In this document: piece after piece, positions 36,001-44,878 of the stretch
Numbering within the stretch: the first letter of the stretch is position 1
Layout: every line of letters begins with the position of its first letter
Source of the DNA: an uncultured Porphyromonadaceae bacterium
Lineage (GTDB): Bacteria > Bacteroidota > Bacteroidia > Bacteroidales > Muribaculaceae
Assembly (NCBI GenBank): GCA_937989585.1
Contig: CALKRW010000064.1
Span: 1-64,000 of the forward strand
Direction: 5' to 3'
DNA length: 64,000 nucleotides
The notes under the pieces: generated by a model
What the model was told of the DNA's origin: nothing
What the model saw: the letters and a program-made list of their open reading frames with translations, nothing else
Database searches by the model: none
Program-made: the position numbers and the translations under genes

Positions 36001-37677
36001 GCCAATGACCCCCAACTTATTGCCAACTACTTCCAGTTCGGCAGATATCTGCTTATCTCTTCATCGCAGCCCGGTACGCAGCCTGCCAATCTCCAGGGCA
36101 TCTGGAACCCCAACGCCCGTCAGTACCCGGCCTGGGATTCCAAATACACATCGAACATCAACGTCGAGATGAACTACTGGCCTGCTGAAGTAACCAACCT
36201 CGCCGAATGCCACGAGCCCTTCATCCAGATGGTTCGCGAAGTCGCCGAGACAGGCAAGACAACCGCAACCGAAATGTATGGCGCATGCGGATGGACCCTC
36301 CACCACAACACCGACATCTGGCGCACAACCGGTGCCGTTGACAACAATTCGGTTGGCGTATGGCCTACATGTAACGCCTGGTTCTGCTCGCACCTCTGGG
36401 AGAAATACCTTTTCTCGGGCGACAAGACTTATCTCGCAGAAATCTATCCCGTGCTCAAGGGGTGTGCCCAGTTCTTCCAGGACTTCCTTGTCGAGGATCC
36501 CAACTCAAACTACATGGTTGTATGTCCCTCCAACTCTCCCGAGAATCATCCGGGCAAACACACCTATACCGCCATCAAGAACGGTAAGGAAGAAACCAAG
36601 AACGTAGCCATCTATGCCGGTGTCGCTATGGACAACCAGATGGTATATGACGTTCTCAAGAACACAGCCGAAGCCGCACGTGCACTTGGTACCGATGCAG
36701 ACTTCGCCAAAGAACTTGACGCTCTCCGTGCCCGCCTCGTTCCCTACAAGATCGGTCAGTACGGACAGGTTCAGGAATGGCAGGAAGACTGGGACCGTGA
36801 AAACAACAGCCACCGCCACATCTCTCACCTGTGGGGCGCATATCCCGGCAATCAGATTTCGCCATATGAGAATCCCACACTGTTCCAGGGCGCGCACAAA
36901 TCGCTCGTTGGGCGTGGCGATGCCGCCCGCGGATGGTCCATGGGCTGGAAGGTAGCGCTGTGGGCACGAATGCTCGACGGTGACCACGCTTACCGCATCA
37001 TTCAGAACCAACTCAGGCTTGTATCACCCAACATCACGATGTCCGATCCCAACGGTGGTACATACGCCAACTTCTTCGATGCACACGCTCCTTTCCAGAT
37101 TGACGGCAATTTCGGTTGCTGTGCCGGTATCGCCGAGATGCTTGTACAGTCTCACGCCGGGTTTGTACATCTTCTTCCCGCCCTTCCCTCGAAGTGGTCT
37201 GAAGGAAGCATATCTGGACTCCGCGCCCGTGGTGGCTTCGAGGTTAACGAATTGACCTGGAAAGATTCCAAAGTTTCTTCCGTAAAAATCCGCTCGACAG
37301 TAGGAGGCACTCTTCGCTTACGTTCTAATTCTCCTCTCTACATGGGTGCAATGAAACTCGATGCAATTGACGAAAGCGACAATATCCCTGCCACCGATAA
37401 CGATCTTCTCAAACCTTACGGAATGCCCAATCCCATCGTCAAGGACATGAAGAAGATTCCCGAGACCAAACTTCCCAAGACATATCTATATGAGATTCCG
37501 ACAACAGCCGGAGAAGAAATCGAACTCAACGCGAACAGTTCAAGCGAAGTCGAAAGCATCGTTGATGACAACCGAAATGACGATGACCCGCAGCAATTCA
37601 ACCTCAACGGCCAGCGTGTCACCCCCAATTACCATGGCGTTATCGTAACTCGCGGCCAGAAGTACATCAACCGTTGA
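33010..37677 (+). CDS. Secreted GH95 glycoside hydrolase with duplicated N-terminal modules
   Basis: A 1555-aa exported enzyme. GH95 members are mainly alpha-1,2-L-fucosidases, some alpha-L-galactosidases. After the signal peptide, two homologous modules of about 310 residues (28-336 and 337-645) each contain a jelly-roll-like part (VAHWDFTTGYTEAKDG / VAHWEFTTGYRLDEEG) and an Ig-like part (PADGKTGVAINGTVALTFDENV / PSDGETNVVPTGKVILKFSEN). The catalytic region begins near 650 (NRLWYNRPAAYWEEALPLGN). Active-site residues by analogy to AfcA of Bifidobacterium: Asn1049 and Asn1051 (NINVEMNYW), Glu1178 (CPSNSPENHP) and Asp1365 (DGNFGCCAGIAEML). The tail (FNLNGQRVTPNYHGVIVTRG) looks like a sorting or anchoring remnant. 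Expected to trim host mucin or milk-type fucosyl glycans. Confidence 0.93.
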   Translation: MKTIRQLLFAALAVSASLVAPAATQTVTVAHWDFTTGYTEAKDGNVAVFTPNETGWSALANRDWTTNQPYFLPNASTIDPSSCLVSLKTSDGRWEIKESGQLRLNTRSIDHFTATADYADGSKHDQYFEFSMPTKDMSNISVNFSFRDGSSSSTKFGVVLSTDGGSTWTRLEDYTGGASWRDNVAKTYSLPSTAEGKDKVMMRMLIQSATKTSNYSMHTLDITADVESTDFTAPSLVTVTPADGKTGVAINGTVALTFDENVSASGAEATLKNNTSGAVITLKPAVSGRKVNFPFENLDLNTTYTFYLPANSIGDFVGNKYAEDCSLSFTTTSSLPQEVAHWEFTTGYRLDEEGTTMIFTPSDKEWSTTENTYWKDRQPVFRPNTSALDQNDCAVSLKTSDGRWQIQTSSTSRFLRMNTASLGNFTPVADYADGSKHDQYFEVSMPTLNLSNIQINFAIGDGASEGCKFGVVYSADGGKTWDYVGDYQAGTHWNNYNDATFALDADNSELMIVRMLLQGAGRTSNYNLKYVNILADDFQGPALTFTNPSDGETNVVPTGKVILKFSENIVARDNAKASLLNTANGKETTASPEINGSKAVYSFGELDLSTSYIFSLPAAAFVDLSGNLSDKGCTISFTTSAERPLPTPVLDGKNRLWYNRPAAYWEEALPLGNGRLGAMVSGGVACDTIQLNEDTFWGQSPNANHNPDALKVLKDVQNKIFKGQYADAEKLAISNWMSKGSHGATYQAAGVVLVGFPGQRFNDEEAGATDNARDVQAYVRDLDLSRAVATTSYVANGVTYTREVFTSLADNVTVIRLEASEPGKLDFNVAYAAPNKTNMEKLGVNEITPDGLIRASLIPAREQTENIDNKLNCFTYIKVITDGGEQTNTTSRILNNGIVAERDKTPTISVTGANSATILVSSATNFVNYHDISGDADAKALGYINDFLARGRDYTEALEAHEQKYQEQFGRVELNLGSNSVQEAKDTEQRIRDFHNDANDPQLIANYFQFGRYLLISSSQPGTQPANLQGIWNPNARQYPAWDSKYTSNINVEMNYWPAEVTNLAECHEPFIQMVREVAETGKTTATEMYGACGWTLHHNTDIWRTTGAVDNNSVGVWPTCNAWFCSHLWEKYLFSGDKTYLAEIYPVLKGCAQFFQDFLVEDPNSNYMVVCPSNSPENHPGKHTYTAIKNGKEETKNVAIYAGVAMDNQMVYDVLKNTAEAARALGTDADFAKELDALRARLVPYKIGQYGQVQEWQEDWDRENNSHRHISHLWGAYPGNQISPYENPTLFQGAHKSLVGRGDAARGWSMGWKVALWARMLDGDHAYRIIQNQLRLVSPNITMSDPNGGTYANFFDAHAPFQIDGNFGCCAGIAEMLVQSHAGFVHLLPALPSKWSEGSISGLRARGGFEVNELTWKDSKVSSVKIRSTVGGTLRLRSNSPLYMGAMKLDAIDESDNIPATDNDLLKPYGMPNPIVKDMKKIPETKLPKTYLYEIPTTAGEEIELNANSSSEVESIVDDNRNDDDPQQFNLNGQRVTPNYHGVIVTRGQKYINR

Positions 37678-37958
37678 CACATTATTAGATTATCTTATCA
37701 TTCAACGAGCGGACCTTATCGGGTGCGCTCGTTTTTCATTATCACTTTACCAATACTCCTCTGCAGTGACCATGGGGCCAATTACCTCATCATAACTTTT
37801 CGTCGAGAAAAAGAAGTAATTTTATACATTATTCCAATATTAATAAAATATTTTTGAATTTTTGAATTTTATTCAATATTTTTATTAACTTTGCCATCTC
37901 TCCACTATGTACTCCTGAAATCAATTGTTACATTATTATATTAAATTTGGTTTTTACT
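37678..37958. other. Intergenic region: terminator, AT-rich tract, promoter
   Basis: Holds the GH95 terminator at 37704-37736 and a full promoter for the next gene: TTTG 37861-37864, 21 bp, TAACTTTG 37886-37893. Between them is an AT-rich stretch with a short direct repeat, TTTTTGAA, at about 37851-37865. No gene is supported here. Confidence 0.65.
37704..37736 (+). terminator. GH95 terminator
   Basis: AACGAGCG (37704-37711) and CGCTCGTT (37726-37733) form an 8-bp stem, followed by TTT. The stem sequence is shared with the next terminator at 41158-41191. Confidence 0.85.
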
Positions 37959-40900
37959 ATGCGTAAATTTCTACTCACTGCGGCTTATACCGCATTAGGG
38001 TGTCTCACCGTCTGGTCCGGGACACCTCAACGCAGCATCTCGCCGACATCATCCGGCAAAGCCCGCGTACTCAATACCACCGAGCACCGCATTGCCCTAG
38101 GACACAAGACCCCTGTCGTCCAGGCAACACTCCCCGTAACAGCAACCGCTCCGGCAAATGCCGTCGAAGTCCCGTTCACACATGATCTGGGAAAAGGCGG
38201 TGCTGAGGTCAAGAACTACACATCCGTCAATGCCAACAACGACAACCGTAAATGGCAATACGGCACAGTTAATGGCTATTGCGCGTGCATGGTGCCTAAT
38301 GCAGCCGATATTGAAGAAAATGACGACTGGCTCTTCACCGTTCCCATCCATCTGCCTGCCGGTTCGTATGTACTTGGTTTCGAAATCGGCTATATGGGTA
38401 GTGGCGCGACCAGTGTTCGCATGAATGTCGGCATGGGCACCGAGCCAACTGTCGAAGCCATGACAACAGAGGTCGTCGGCCCCACGTCCTACACTAAAAA
38501 GGACATGACCTTATACGAATATCCTGTAACCGTTACCGAAGAAGGATACTATTATCTCGGTTTCCACTGCACCACTCCCAAATCGACCAAGGGCACTCTT
38601 AAACTTGCCAATCTCTCGATGAAGGCCGGCGAGGTTGTCACTCCCGCCGATCCTCCTGCCGCAGGTCAACTATCCTGGGTACTCGCTCCCAAGGGCGAAC
38701 TCAAGGCCACTGTCACATATGTCGCTCCGACAAAGACTGTTTCCGGTGCTGATCTTACCGAAATCTCAAAAGTCCTTATCACATCACGCTGGGAAGTAGA
38801 CAAGTTCGAGTATACTGACGTAAAGCCCGGCCAGACTATCGTAATTGAGGATGTCGAGATGTACGCCGGTATCAACAACCGTTTCACAGCCGTGGCATAT
38901 GTCGGCGACACTCCGGGTGAAAAGGTAGAATACAAGAGCATCTGGTGCGGACCCGACACCCCTCTGGCTCCCACAAATGTTAAACTGACCCCAAGCGCTG
39001 ACTACACCAAGGCGACCCTCACTTGGGATCCCGTCGGCGAGGTTGGCGAGAACGGCGGTTACGTTGATCCTTCGGCTGTCACATACTACATCTTCGATGC
39101 CTTCGGTTCATATTATGACCCCGCCATCGCAGTTGTTGAGAACGGCGCTACCTCCTACACCTTTGACTACTCCGATTACACCGCCCAGGATTTCGTCGCA
39201 TATCAGGTCACTGCAGGCTACAACGACTACTATTCGCTAGACTGTGCATCCAATATTGTCACTGTCGGCAAACCCGATGCAATGCCTTTTGTAGAATCAT
39301 TTACTGATGGTTATTATCAGAACGTTTGGGTAATGGACCAGAATACCTCATATTCAGGCCAGGACTACGGTACCGTAGACGACAACTATTTCTCGTCTCT
39401 CATTGATCCGGAAGATCCTGAAGCCCCGACACCTCTGACCTCGCAGGACAAAGACAATGGCTTCTTCTACTGGATGCCCATCGAAAAAGACGTCATGGTA
39501 GGCATGCAGTCTGTACGTGTCAACATATCCAACGCTTCAAAACCAGTCCTCGACTTCTGGTATCAGGGCCAGGGTTCCACTATGGATGTACTGGTTGCCG
39601 GTGGTAACAAAGACTTCGAGGTCGTCAGGACACTTGATCTCAAAGCCAATCCCACAAGCGGCTGGACTCTCTGCCGCATTCCTCTGGACGCTTACAAGGC
39701 TGACGGCTGTGTTCAGTTTGCCTTCCGTCTGAACGCTGTCCACAATACCGATACAGAAATATGGTCAGTTCCTCTCGACCACTTCTCGGTACGCGACCTC
39801 GTCGACACCGACCTTCGTGTTGTACGCATGAATGCCCCCGAGAAAGCCAAAGTAGGCGAGACTGTGACAATCAGTGCTCCCATAGGTAATGACGGCGCCA
39901 AAGCAAGCACCCCTACTGTCACCTGGACTGTCAATGGCGAAGTCTTGGCCGAGACCGAACTTGAAGCAATTCCTGCCGATGGTTTCACAACTGCCCAATA
40001 TCAGTATACTGTGCCAGTAAATGCAGACCCGGTTCTTGAATTCAGAATCCATGTCGAAGCCCAAGGCGATGCATACCCTGACAATAACGTTTCCAAGATT
40101 ATCACCGAAATCAAATTTAACGAATACCCCGCTGTTTCCGACCTTTCAGCATCCCTCAGGGATAACACCGTAGTTCTAAAATGGTCTGAGCCCGTTCTGG
40201 ATCCCACAGCAACAGTTACTGTCGAGGAAGACTTCGAAAATCCGGAGTATGTGCCCATGTCTATCACAGGTGCTGGCGAATGGACTGTCTATGATGGCGA
40301 CGGACAGAAGACCTACAACATGTTCCATGAGAATTACAACCCCTTCCAGACTGCACCAATCGGATTCCAACTCTTCAACCGCAGTTATGCCGAGGTTCCG
40401 GAACAGTATTATATCGATGCCGAACCCCACAGCGGCGAGACCTTCATGATTGCGCCAAGCGCCGCCGGAGCCCTCAACGACAACTGGCTTATCTCACCCC
40501 GTCTGTCAGGCAAGGCACAGACTATAACTTTCTGGGCTAAGAGTTTCTCCAGCGCATGGCCCGAATCGTTCGAACTCGCCTGCTCGTCCACCGACAATCA
40601 GGTCGCTTCCTTCAACAATATCCTCACCGTTGAGAAAACAGATGCTGTTCCCGAGAAATGGACTGAATATCAGGTCGCTCTCCCCGAAGGAACACAGTAC
40701 TTCGCCATCCATCATAATTCCTACGACACCTATGGTCTCCTTGTTGACGATGTCACATATGAGGCCGCACCCACAATGCCCGCCGATATGGCACTCGAAG
40801 GCTACCACGTATTCTGCAATGGCAAGCAATTGACCGATAAGCCCGTCAAGGCAACAGAATATGTAGACACACCGGCATTCAGTGCTTCTGACACCCAGCA

Positions 40901-41132
40901 CTTCGAATATGCCGTAGCCGCTGTCTACAACTACGGGCCTTCACGTCTCAGCAATCCTGTCGAAGTCGAAATGACCACTACAGGAATAGAAAGCATCACC
41001 GCCGAAGATGCTGCCGCCTCTGGCGCCCAGTTCTTCAATCTCCTCGGTGTCCGTGTTGCAGCCGACCGTCTGACTCCCGGTGTTTACATCCGCGTAGCAA
41101 CAGGCCGCGCATCCAAGGTCATGGTCCGCTGA
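37959..41132 (+). CDS. Large secreted multidomain protein with choice-of-anchor-J-like modules and sorting-like tail
   Basis: A 1057-aa exported protein starting at the ATG at 37959 (signal MRKFLLTAAYTALGCLTVWSG). Three jelly-roll modules of the choice-of-anchor J / cleaved-adhesin type can be traced: about 70-200 (NDDWLFTVPIHLPAGSYVLGFE), 440-610 (VESFTDGYYQNVWVMD) and 755-940 (VEEDFENPEYVPMSITGAG, NDNWLISPRL). Between them are fibronectin III-like strands (APTNVKLTPSADYTKATLTWDP) and a CARDB-like Ig domain (about 615-730). The end, LLGVRVAADRLTPGVYIRVATGRASKVMVR in parts, matches the tail of the glycosidase at 2951-5389. No catalytic motif seen; a surface adhesin or glycan-binding role is likely. 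It has its own promoter but follows GH95. Confidence 0.8.
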   Translation: MRKFLLTAAYTALGCLTVWSGTPQRSISPTSSGKARVLNTTEHRIALGHKTPVVQATLPVTATAPANAVEVPFTHDLGKGGAEVKNYTSVNANNDNRKWQYGTVNGYCACMVPNAADIEENDDWLFTVPIHLPAGSYVLGFEIGYMGSGATSVRMNVGMGTEPTVEAMTTEVVGPTSYTKKDMTLYEYPVTVTEEGYYYLGFHCTTPKSTKGTLKLANLSMKAGEVVTPADPPAAGQLSWVLAPKGELKATVTYVAPTKTVSGADLTEISKVLITSRWEVDKFEYTDVKPGQTIVIEDVEMYAGINNRFTAVAYVGDTPGEKVEYKSIWCGPDTPLAPTNVKLTPSADYTKATLTWDPVGEVGENGGYVDPSAVTYYIFDAFGSYYDPAIAVVENGATSYTFDYSDYTAQDFVAYQVTAGYNDYYSLDCASNIVTVGKPDAMPFVESFTDGYYQNVWVMDQNTSYSGQDYGTVDDNYFSSLIDPEDPEAPTPLTSQDKDNGFFYWMPIEKDVMVGMQSVRVNISNASKPVLDFWYQGQGSTMDVLVAGGNKDFEVVRTLDLKANPTSGWTLCRIPLDAYKADGCVQFAFRLNAVHNTDTEIWSVPLDHFSVRDLVDTDLRVVRMNAPEKAKVGETVTISAPIGNDGAKASTPTVTWTVNGEVLAETELEAIPADGFTTAQYQYTVPVNADPVLEFRIHVEAQGDAYPDNNVSKIITEIKFNEYPAVSDLSASLRDNTVVLKWSEPVLDPTATVTVEEDFENPEYVPMSITGAGEWTVYDGDGQKTYNMFHENYNPFQTAPIGFQLFNRSYAEVPEQYYIDAEPHSGETFMIAPSAAGALNDNWLISPRLSGKAQTITFWAKSFSSAWPESFELACSSTDNQVASFNNILTVEKTDAVPEKWTEYQVALPEGTQYFAIHHNSYDTYGLLVDDVTYEAAPTMPADMALEGYHVFCNGKQLTDKPVKATEYVDTPAFSASDTQHFEYAVAAVYNYGPSRLSNPVEVEMTTTGIESITAEDAAASGAQFFNLLGVRVAADRLTPGVYIRVATGRASKVMVR

Positions 41133-41157
41133 CCCTGACTAATCCATCTGATTAATC

Positions 41158-41191
41158 AACGAGCGTGTCTCCAGCGGCACGCTCGTTTTTT
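41158..41191 (+). terminator. Terminator with the same stem as the GH95 terminator
   Basis: AACGAGCGTG (41158-41167) pairs with CACGCTCGTT (41178-41187), then TTTT. Its outer eight pairs are identical to those at 37704-37733. Confidence 0.85.
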
Positions 41192-41224
41192 GTCCGTACA
41201 CAAATTACCCACCTGCATATTGAC

Positions 41225-41262
41225 AAAAAAAGTCGGTGTGCCTTAATTCGACACACCGGCTT
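41225..41262 (-). terminator. secA terminator
   Basis: AAGTCGGTGTG (41230-41240) pairs with CACACCGGCTT (41252-41262), one G:U. Read on the minus strand the stem ends in a run of seven T (complement of 41225-41231), a strong intrinsic terminator 29 bp past the secA stop. Confidence 0.85.
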
Positions 41263-41290
41263 GTATTATGAAAAGGAATATTTTACATCA

Positions 41291-44200
41291 TCAGATGCCG
41301 CGACCGTGGCAGTTCTTGTACTTCTTGCCCGATCCGCAGGGGCATGGATCGTTGCGGCCAATCTTAGGAGCGGAATTCTTTATGGGCGATGTAGGTTGCT
41401 GACGGCCCTGGGGGGCTGAGGCGGCCTGTCGCTGTGCGGCCTCGGCGGCCTCGGGTGAATTGGACTGGGCTGCGGCTTCGCTCGGAAGAGTCGCCTTCGA
41501 GAGTTTGTAATCCTGGGCAGAACGCTGCTGGGGCATCGCGCGAGAGATTTCTGCCTGACCACGCATACGCTGACGTGCCTGAGCCGCTGCGGCCGCATCC
41601 TGGGCTGCCTGGGCTGCCGCGCGGGCTGCTTCTGCTGCCGCACGTTCCTGCTCGGTCGGCTCGCGACGGAACAGTTGTCCGCGCATGAGTTCCGAAACAG
41701 CCTTGGTGTTAAGATTGGAAAGCATGCGCTCGAACAGGTGGAAGGACTCGACCTTATAAATTACCAGCGGGTCTTTCTGTTCATATGAGGCATTGCGGAC
41801 GCTCTGGCGCAGGTCGTCAAGTTCGCGAAGGTGCTCTTTCCACAGATCGTCGATGGTAAGGAGGAGTATCTTCTTCTGCCATTCCTTGACGAGAGAGGCA
41901 CCGTTTGTGCGCACACACTCCTCTATGTCGAAAGTTATGCGGAATATGCGCTTGCCGTCGGTGATAGGCACGGCACGTATGCCGGTCTGCCCTTCCTCGA
42001 CAATCTGCTGTATCACCGGAAGGATATCTGTGATTATAGCCTGGGACTTGCGCTCGAGTGTCTCCATGGCAAGGTTGTGCAGACGCGGAACAATCTCGTC
42101 ACGCTCCATGTTGGAGAACTCCGAGGCGGTGAAATCCGGCTCGATGGTCACAACACGCATAAGTTCCAGACGCAGATCATCAAAATCGGTCGGCTGGTCG
42201 TACTGGGCCACCAGATTCTCTATGACATCGTATATCATGTTGGATATGTCGATGCCTATACGTTCACCCTTGAGGGCATGCTGTCGGCGCGAGTAGATGT
42301 ATGTACGCTGCTTGTTCATGACATCGTCATACTCCAGCAGGTGCTTGCGGATACCGAAGTTGTTCTCTTCGACGCGTTTCTGGGCCTTCTCGATCGAGTT
42401 GTTGATCATCTTGTGCTCGAGCATCTCGCCCTCCTTGAATCCGAAGGTGTCGAGAAGTTTCATGATGCGGTCATTGGCATATACACGCATCAACTGGTCC
42501 TCGAACGATACGTAGAATACCGATGTGCCGGGGTCACCCTGACGTCCTGCACGACCACGCAACTGACGGTCGACACGTCGTGACTCATGACGCTCGGTGC
42601 CGATGATGGCGAGACCGCCGGCTTCCTTAACCTCGGGAGTCAGTTTGATATCGGTACCACGACCTGCCATGTTGGTGGCGATGGTCACGGTTCCGGGGCG
42701 GCCTGCAAGGGCCACGATCTCTGCCTCTTTCTGGTGAAGTTTGGCGTTGAGCACATTGTGGGGGATGCGGCGCATCTGAAGCATGCGGCTGAGCAATTCC
42801 GAGATCTCAACCGAGGTCGTGCCGACAAGCACCGGACGGCCCTCGCCTACGAGGCGCACAATCTCTTCGATGACTGCGGCATATTTCTCACGCTTCGTAC
42901 GGTACACACGGTCGTTCAGGTCAAGACGGGCAACCGGCCGGTTGGTCGGGATAGTGACAACATCGAGTTTGTAGATATCCCAGAACTCGCCGGCCTCTGT
43001 CTCTGCAGTACCGGTCATGCCTGCGAGTTTATGATACATGCGGAAGTAGTTCTGCAGGGTGATGGTCGCGAAAGTCTGTGTGGCGGCCTCGACCTTGACG
43101 CCCTCCTTGGCCTCGATGGCCTGATGCAGTCCGTCGCTGTAACGGCGACCTTCCATGATACGGCCTGTCTGCTCGTCGACTATCTTGATCTTGTTGTCAT
43201 CGATGACATACTCGACGTCTTTCTCGAAGAGGGTGTATGCCTTGAGCAGTTGGTTGACGGTATGTACGCGCTCGGACTTGATGGCGTAGTCGTTCATAAT
43301 CTCATCCTTGCGTTCGGCACGTTCCTGCGGGTCGGCTATGTTCTCGAGTTCTGAAAGCTGTGCCGTGATATCCGGGAGCACGAAGAATGTCGGGTCGGAG
43401 ATTTTGCCGGTGAGTTCGGCATAACCTTTGTCGGTGAGCTCTACCGAGCGGTTCTTCTCGTCGATAACGAAATAGAGGGGATCGGTGACGATAGGCATCT
43501 CGCGGGCATTGTCCTGCAGATAGTGGGCCTCGGTCTGTAGAAGTATGTTCTTCATGCCCTCCTGTGAGAGGAACTTGATGAGGGCGCCGTTCTTTGGCAG
43601 GCCTTTGTATGCGCGGAACAGAAGCAGTGCGCCTTCCTTCTGTTCATCCTTGTTGTCGGAGGCGAGTTTGGTCTTTGCCTCCGAGAGTATCTGGGTGACG
43701 AGGCGGCGCTGAGCACCGACAACAGTCTCGACGTTTGATTTGTATTCGTTGAAGTACTGGTCATCGCCTTTGGGAACGGGACCAGAGATAATCAGAGGAG
43801 TACGGGCATCATCAATAAGCACGGAGTCGACCTCGTCGACGATTGCGTAGTAGTGCTTGCGCTGAACCATGTCTTCGGGCTCCATCGCCATGTTGTCGCG
43901 CAGGTAGTCGAAACCGAATTCATTGTTCGTACCGAAAGTGATGTCGCAGTTATATGCGGCGCGGCGTGCCGGAGTGTTGGGCTGATGCTTGTCTATGCAG
44001 TCGACTGTAGAACCGTGGAACATGTACAGGGGACCCATCCACTCGCTGTCTCGTTTTGAAAGGTAGTCGTTCACGGTGACTACGTGCACGCCCTTGCGCG
44101 ACAGGGAACGCAGGAAAACCGGCAGTGTTGCGACAAGGGTCTTGCCCTCGCCGGTAGCCATCTCGGCGATCTTGCCCTGATGGAGGACGATACCGCCCAT

Positions 44201-44731
44201 CAACTGGACGTCATAGTGAACCATGTCCCAGGTTATCTCGTTGCCGCCGGCCATCCAGTGGTTCTTCCAGAGCGCTTTGTCACCCTCGATGGTGACGAAG
44301 TCGCGGCCCTGGGCTGCAAGTTCACGGTCAAGGTCGGTGGCCGTCACCTCCACAATCTCGTTGGCGGCAAAACGCGCCGCGGTCTCGCGTAGTGTAGCGA
44401 AGACAACGGGAAGATGGTCATTGAGTTGATCCTCCAGTATGTCGAGTATTTTCTTCTCGTGAGCGTCAATTTCGTCCCACAGGGGCTGACGCTGGTCGAA
44501 GGGAAGGGTTTCGATTTTCTCACGGGCTTCGTCTATGGCCTTCTGGTCAGGAGCGATAGCACCGTCGATATCGGCACGCACGGCGTCAATCTTGGCACGG
44601 AGTTCATCATTTGATAAGGCCTTCATCTGAGGGCCCAGGGCGTTTATAGAGTCTACTATGGGCTGAAGAGCCTTGCGGTCGCGGCTCGATTTGTCGCCGA
44701 AAAGTTTGCTGAGTATGCCGGTAAAAGACAT
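41291..44731 (-). CDS. secA: Preprotein translocase ATPase SecA
   Basis: Motor of Sec-dependent export, cytosolic and membrane-bound; 1146 aa, long as in other Bacteroidetes (E. coli 901). Walker A is MATGEGKTLVATLPV, and the DEAD-type box lies in YAIVDEVDSVLIDDARTPLI, followed by the preprotein-binding region, the second helicase half (NMAGRGTDIKL, RQLRGRAGRQGDPG) and the helical scaffold. A disordered Ala/Gln-rich stretch leads to the zinc-binding end RNDPCPCGSGKKYKNCHGR, which binds SecB in other bacteria. A -7 element TAATTTTG (44831-44824) is seen upstream. Confidence 0.98.
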   Translation of the reverse strand: MSFTGILSKLFGDKSSRDRKALQPIVDSINALGPQMKALSNDELRAKIDAVRADIDGAIAPDQKAIDEAREKIETLPFDQRQPLWDEIDAHEKKILDILEDQLNDHLPVVFATLRETAARFAANEIVEVTATDLDRELAAQGRDFVTIEGDKALWKNHWMAGGNEITWDMVHYDVQLMGGIVLHQGKIAEMATGEGKTLVATLPVFLRSLSRKGVHVVTVNDYLSKRDSEWMGPLYMFHGSTVDCIDKHQPNTPARRAAYNCDITFGTNNEFGFDYLRDNMAMEPEDMVQRKHYYAIVDEVDSVLIDDARTPLIISGPVPKGDDQYFNEYKSNVETVVGAQRRLVTQILSEAKTKLASDNKDEQKEGALLLFRAYKGLPKNGALIKFLSQEGMKNILLQTEAHYLQDNAREMPIVTDPLYFVIDEKNRSVELTDKGYAELTGKISDPTFFVLPDITAQLSELENIADPQERAERKDEIMNDYAIKSERVHTVNQLLKAYTLFEKDVEYVIDDNKIKIVDEQTGRIMEGRRYSDGLHQAIEAKEGVKVEAATQTFATITLQNYFRMYHKLAGMTGTAETEAGEFWDIYKLDVVTIPTNRPVARLDLNDRVYRTKREKYAAVIEEIVRLVGEGRPVLVGTTSVEISELLSRMLQMRRIPHNVLNAKLHQKEAEIVALAGRPGTVTIATNMAGRGTDIKLTPEVKEAGGLAIIGTERHESRRVDRQLRGRAGRQGDPGTSVFYVSFEDQLMRVYANDRIMKLLDTFGFKEGEMLEHKMINNSIEKAQKRVEENNFGIRKHLLEYDDVMNKQRTYIYSRRQHALKGERIGIDISNMIYDVIENLVAQYDQPTDFDDLRLELMRVVTIEPDFTASEFSNMERDEIVPRLHNLAMETLERKSQAIITDILPVIQQIVEEGQTGIRAVPITDGKRIFRITFDIEECVRTNGASLVKEWQKKILLLTIDDLWKEHLRELDDLRQSVRNASYEQKDPLVIYKVESFHLFERMLSNLNTKAVSELMRGQLFRREPTEQERAAAEAARAAAQAAQDAAAAAQARQRMRGQAEISRAMPQQRSAQDYKLSKATLPSEAAAQSNSPEAAEAAQRQAASAPQGRQQPTSPIKNSAPKIGRNDPCPCGSGKKYKNCHGRGI

Positions 44732-44823
44732 AATATTTTATAATTAGGGTGTTTACGATTTTATAATACGGTCTTCCGACCTGAATATGTATCACTCACG
44801 GCTGGATACGCCGAAGCAATACG

Positions 44824-44831
44824 CAAAATTA
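44824..44831 (-). promoter_or_regulatory. -7 element TAATTTTG for secA
   Basis: Matches TAnnTTTG on the minus strand, about 93 bp before the secA ATG. No clear -33 box. secA could also be read through from the upstream gene ending at 44879. Confidence 0.55.
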
Positions 44832-44878
44832 CTAAAAAAAGTTGAATTAGCGGACAATAAGCTCTTTTCAGTCTGAAA

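Noticed and set aside
41831..43354. Two antisense open frames of about 250 codons within secA
   Set aside because: They are shadows of the well-conserved secA coding sequence with its GC-biased third positions.
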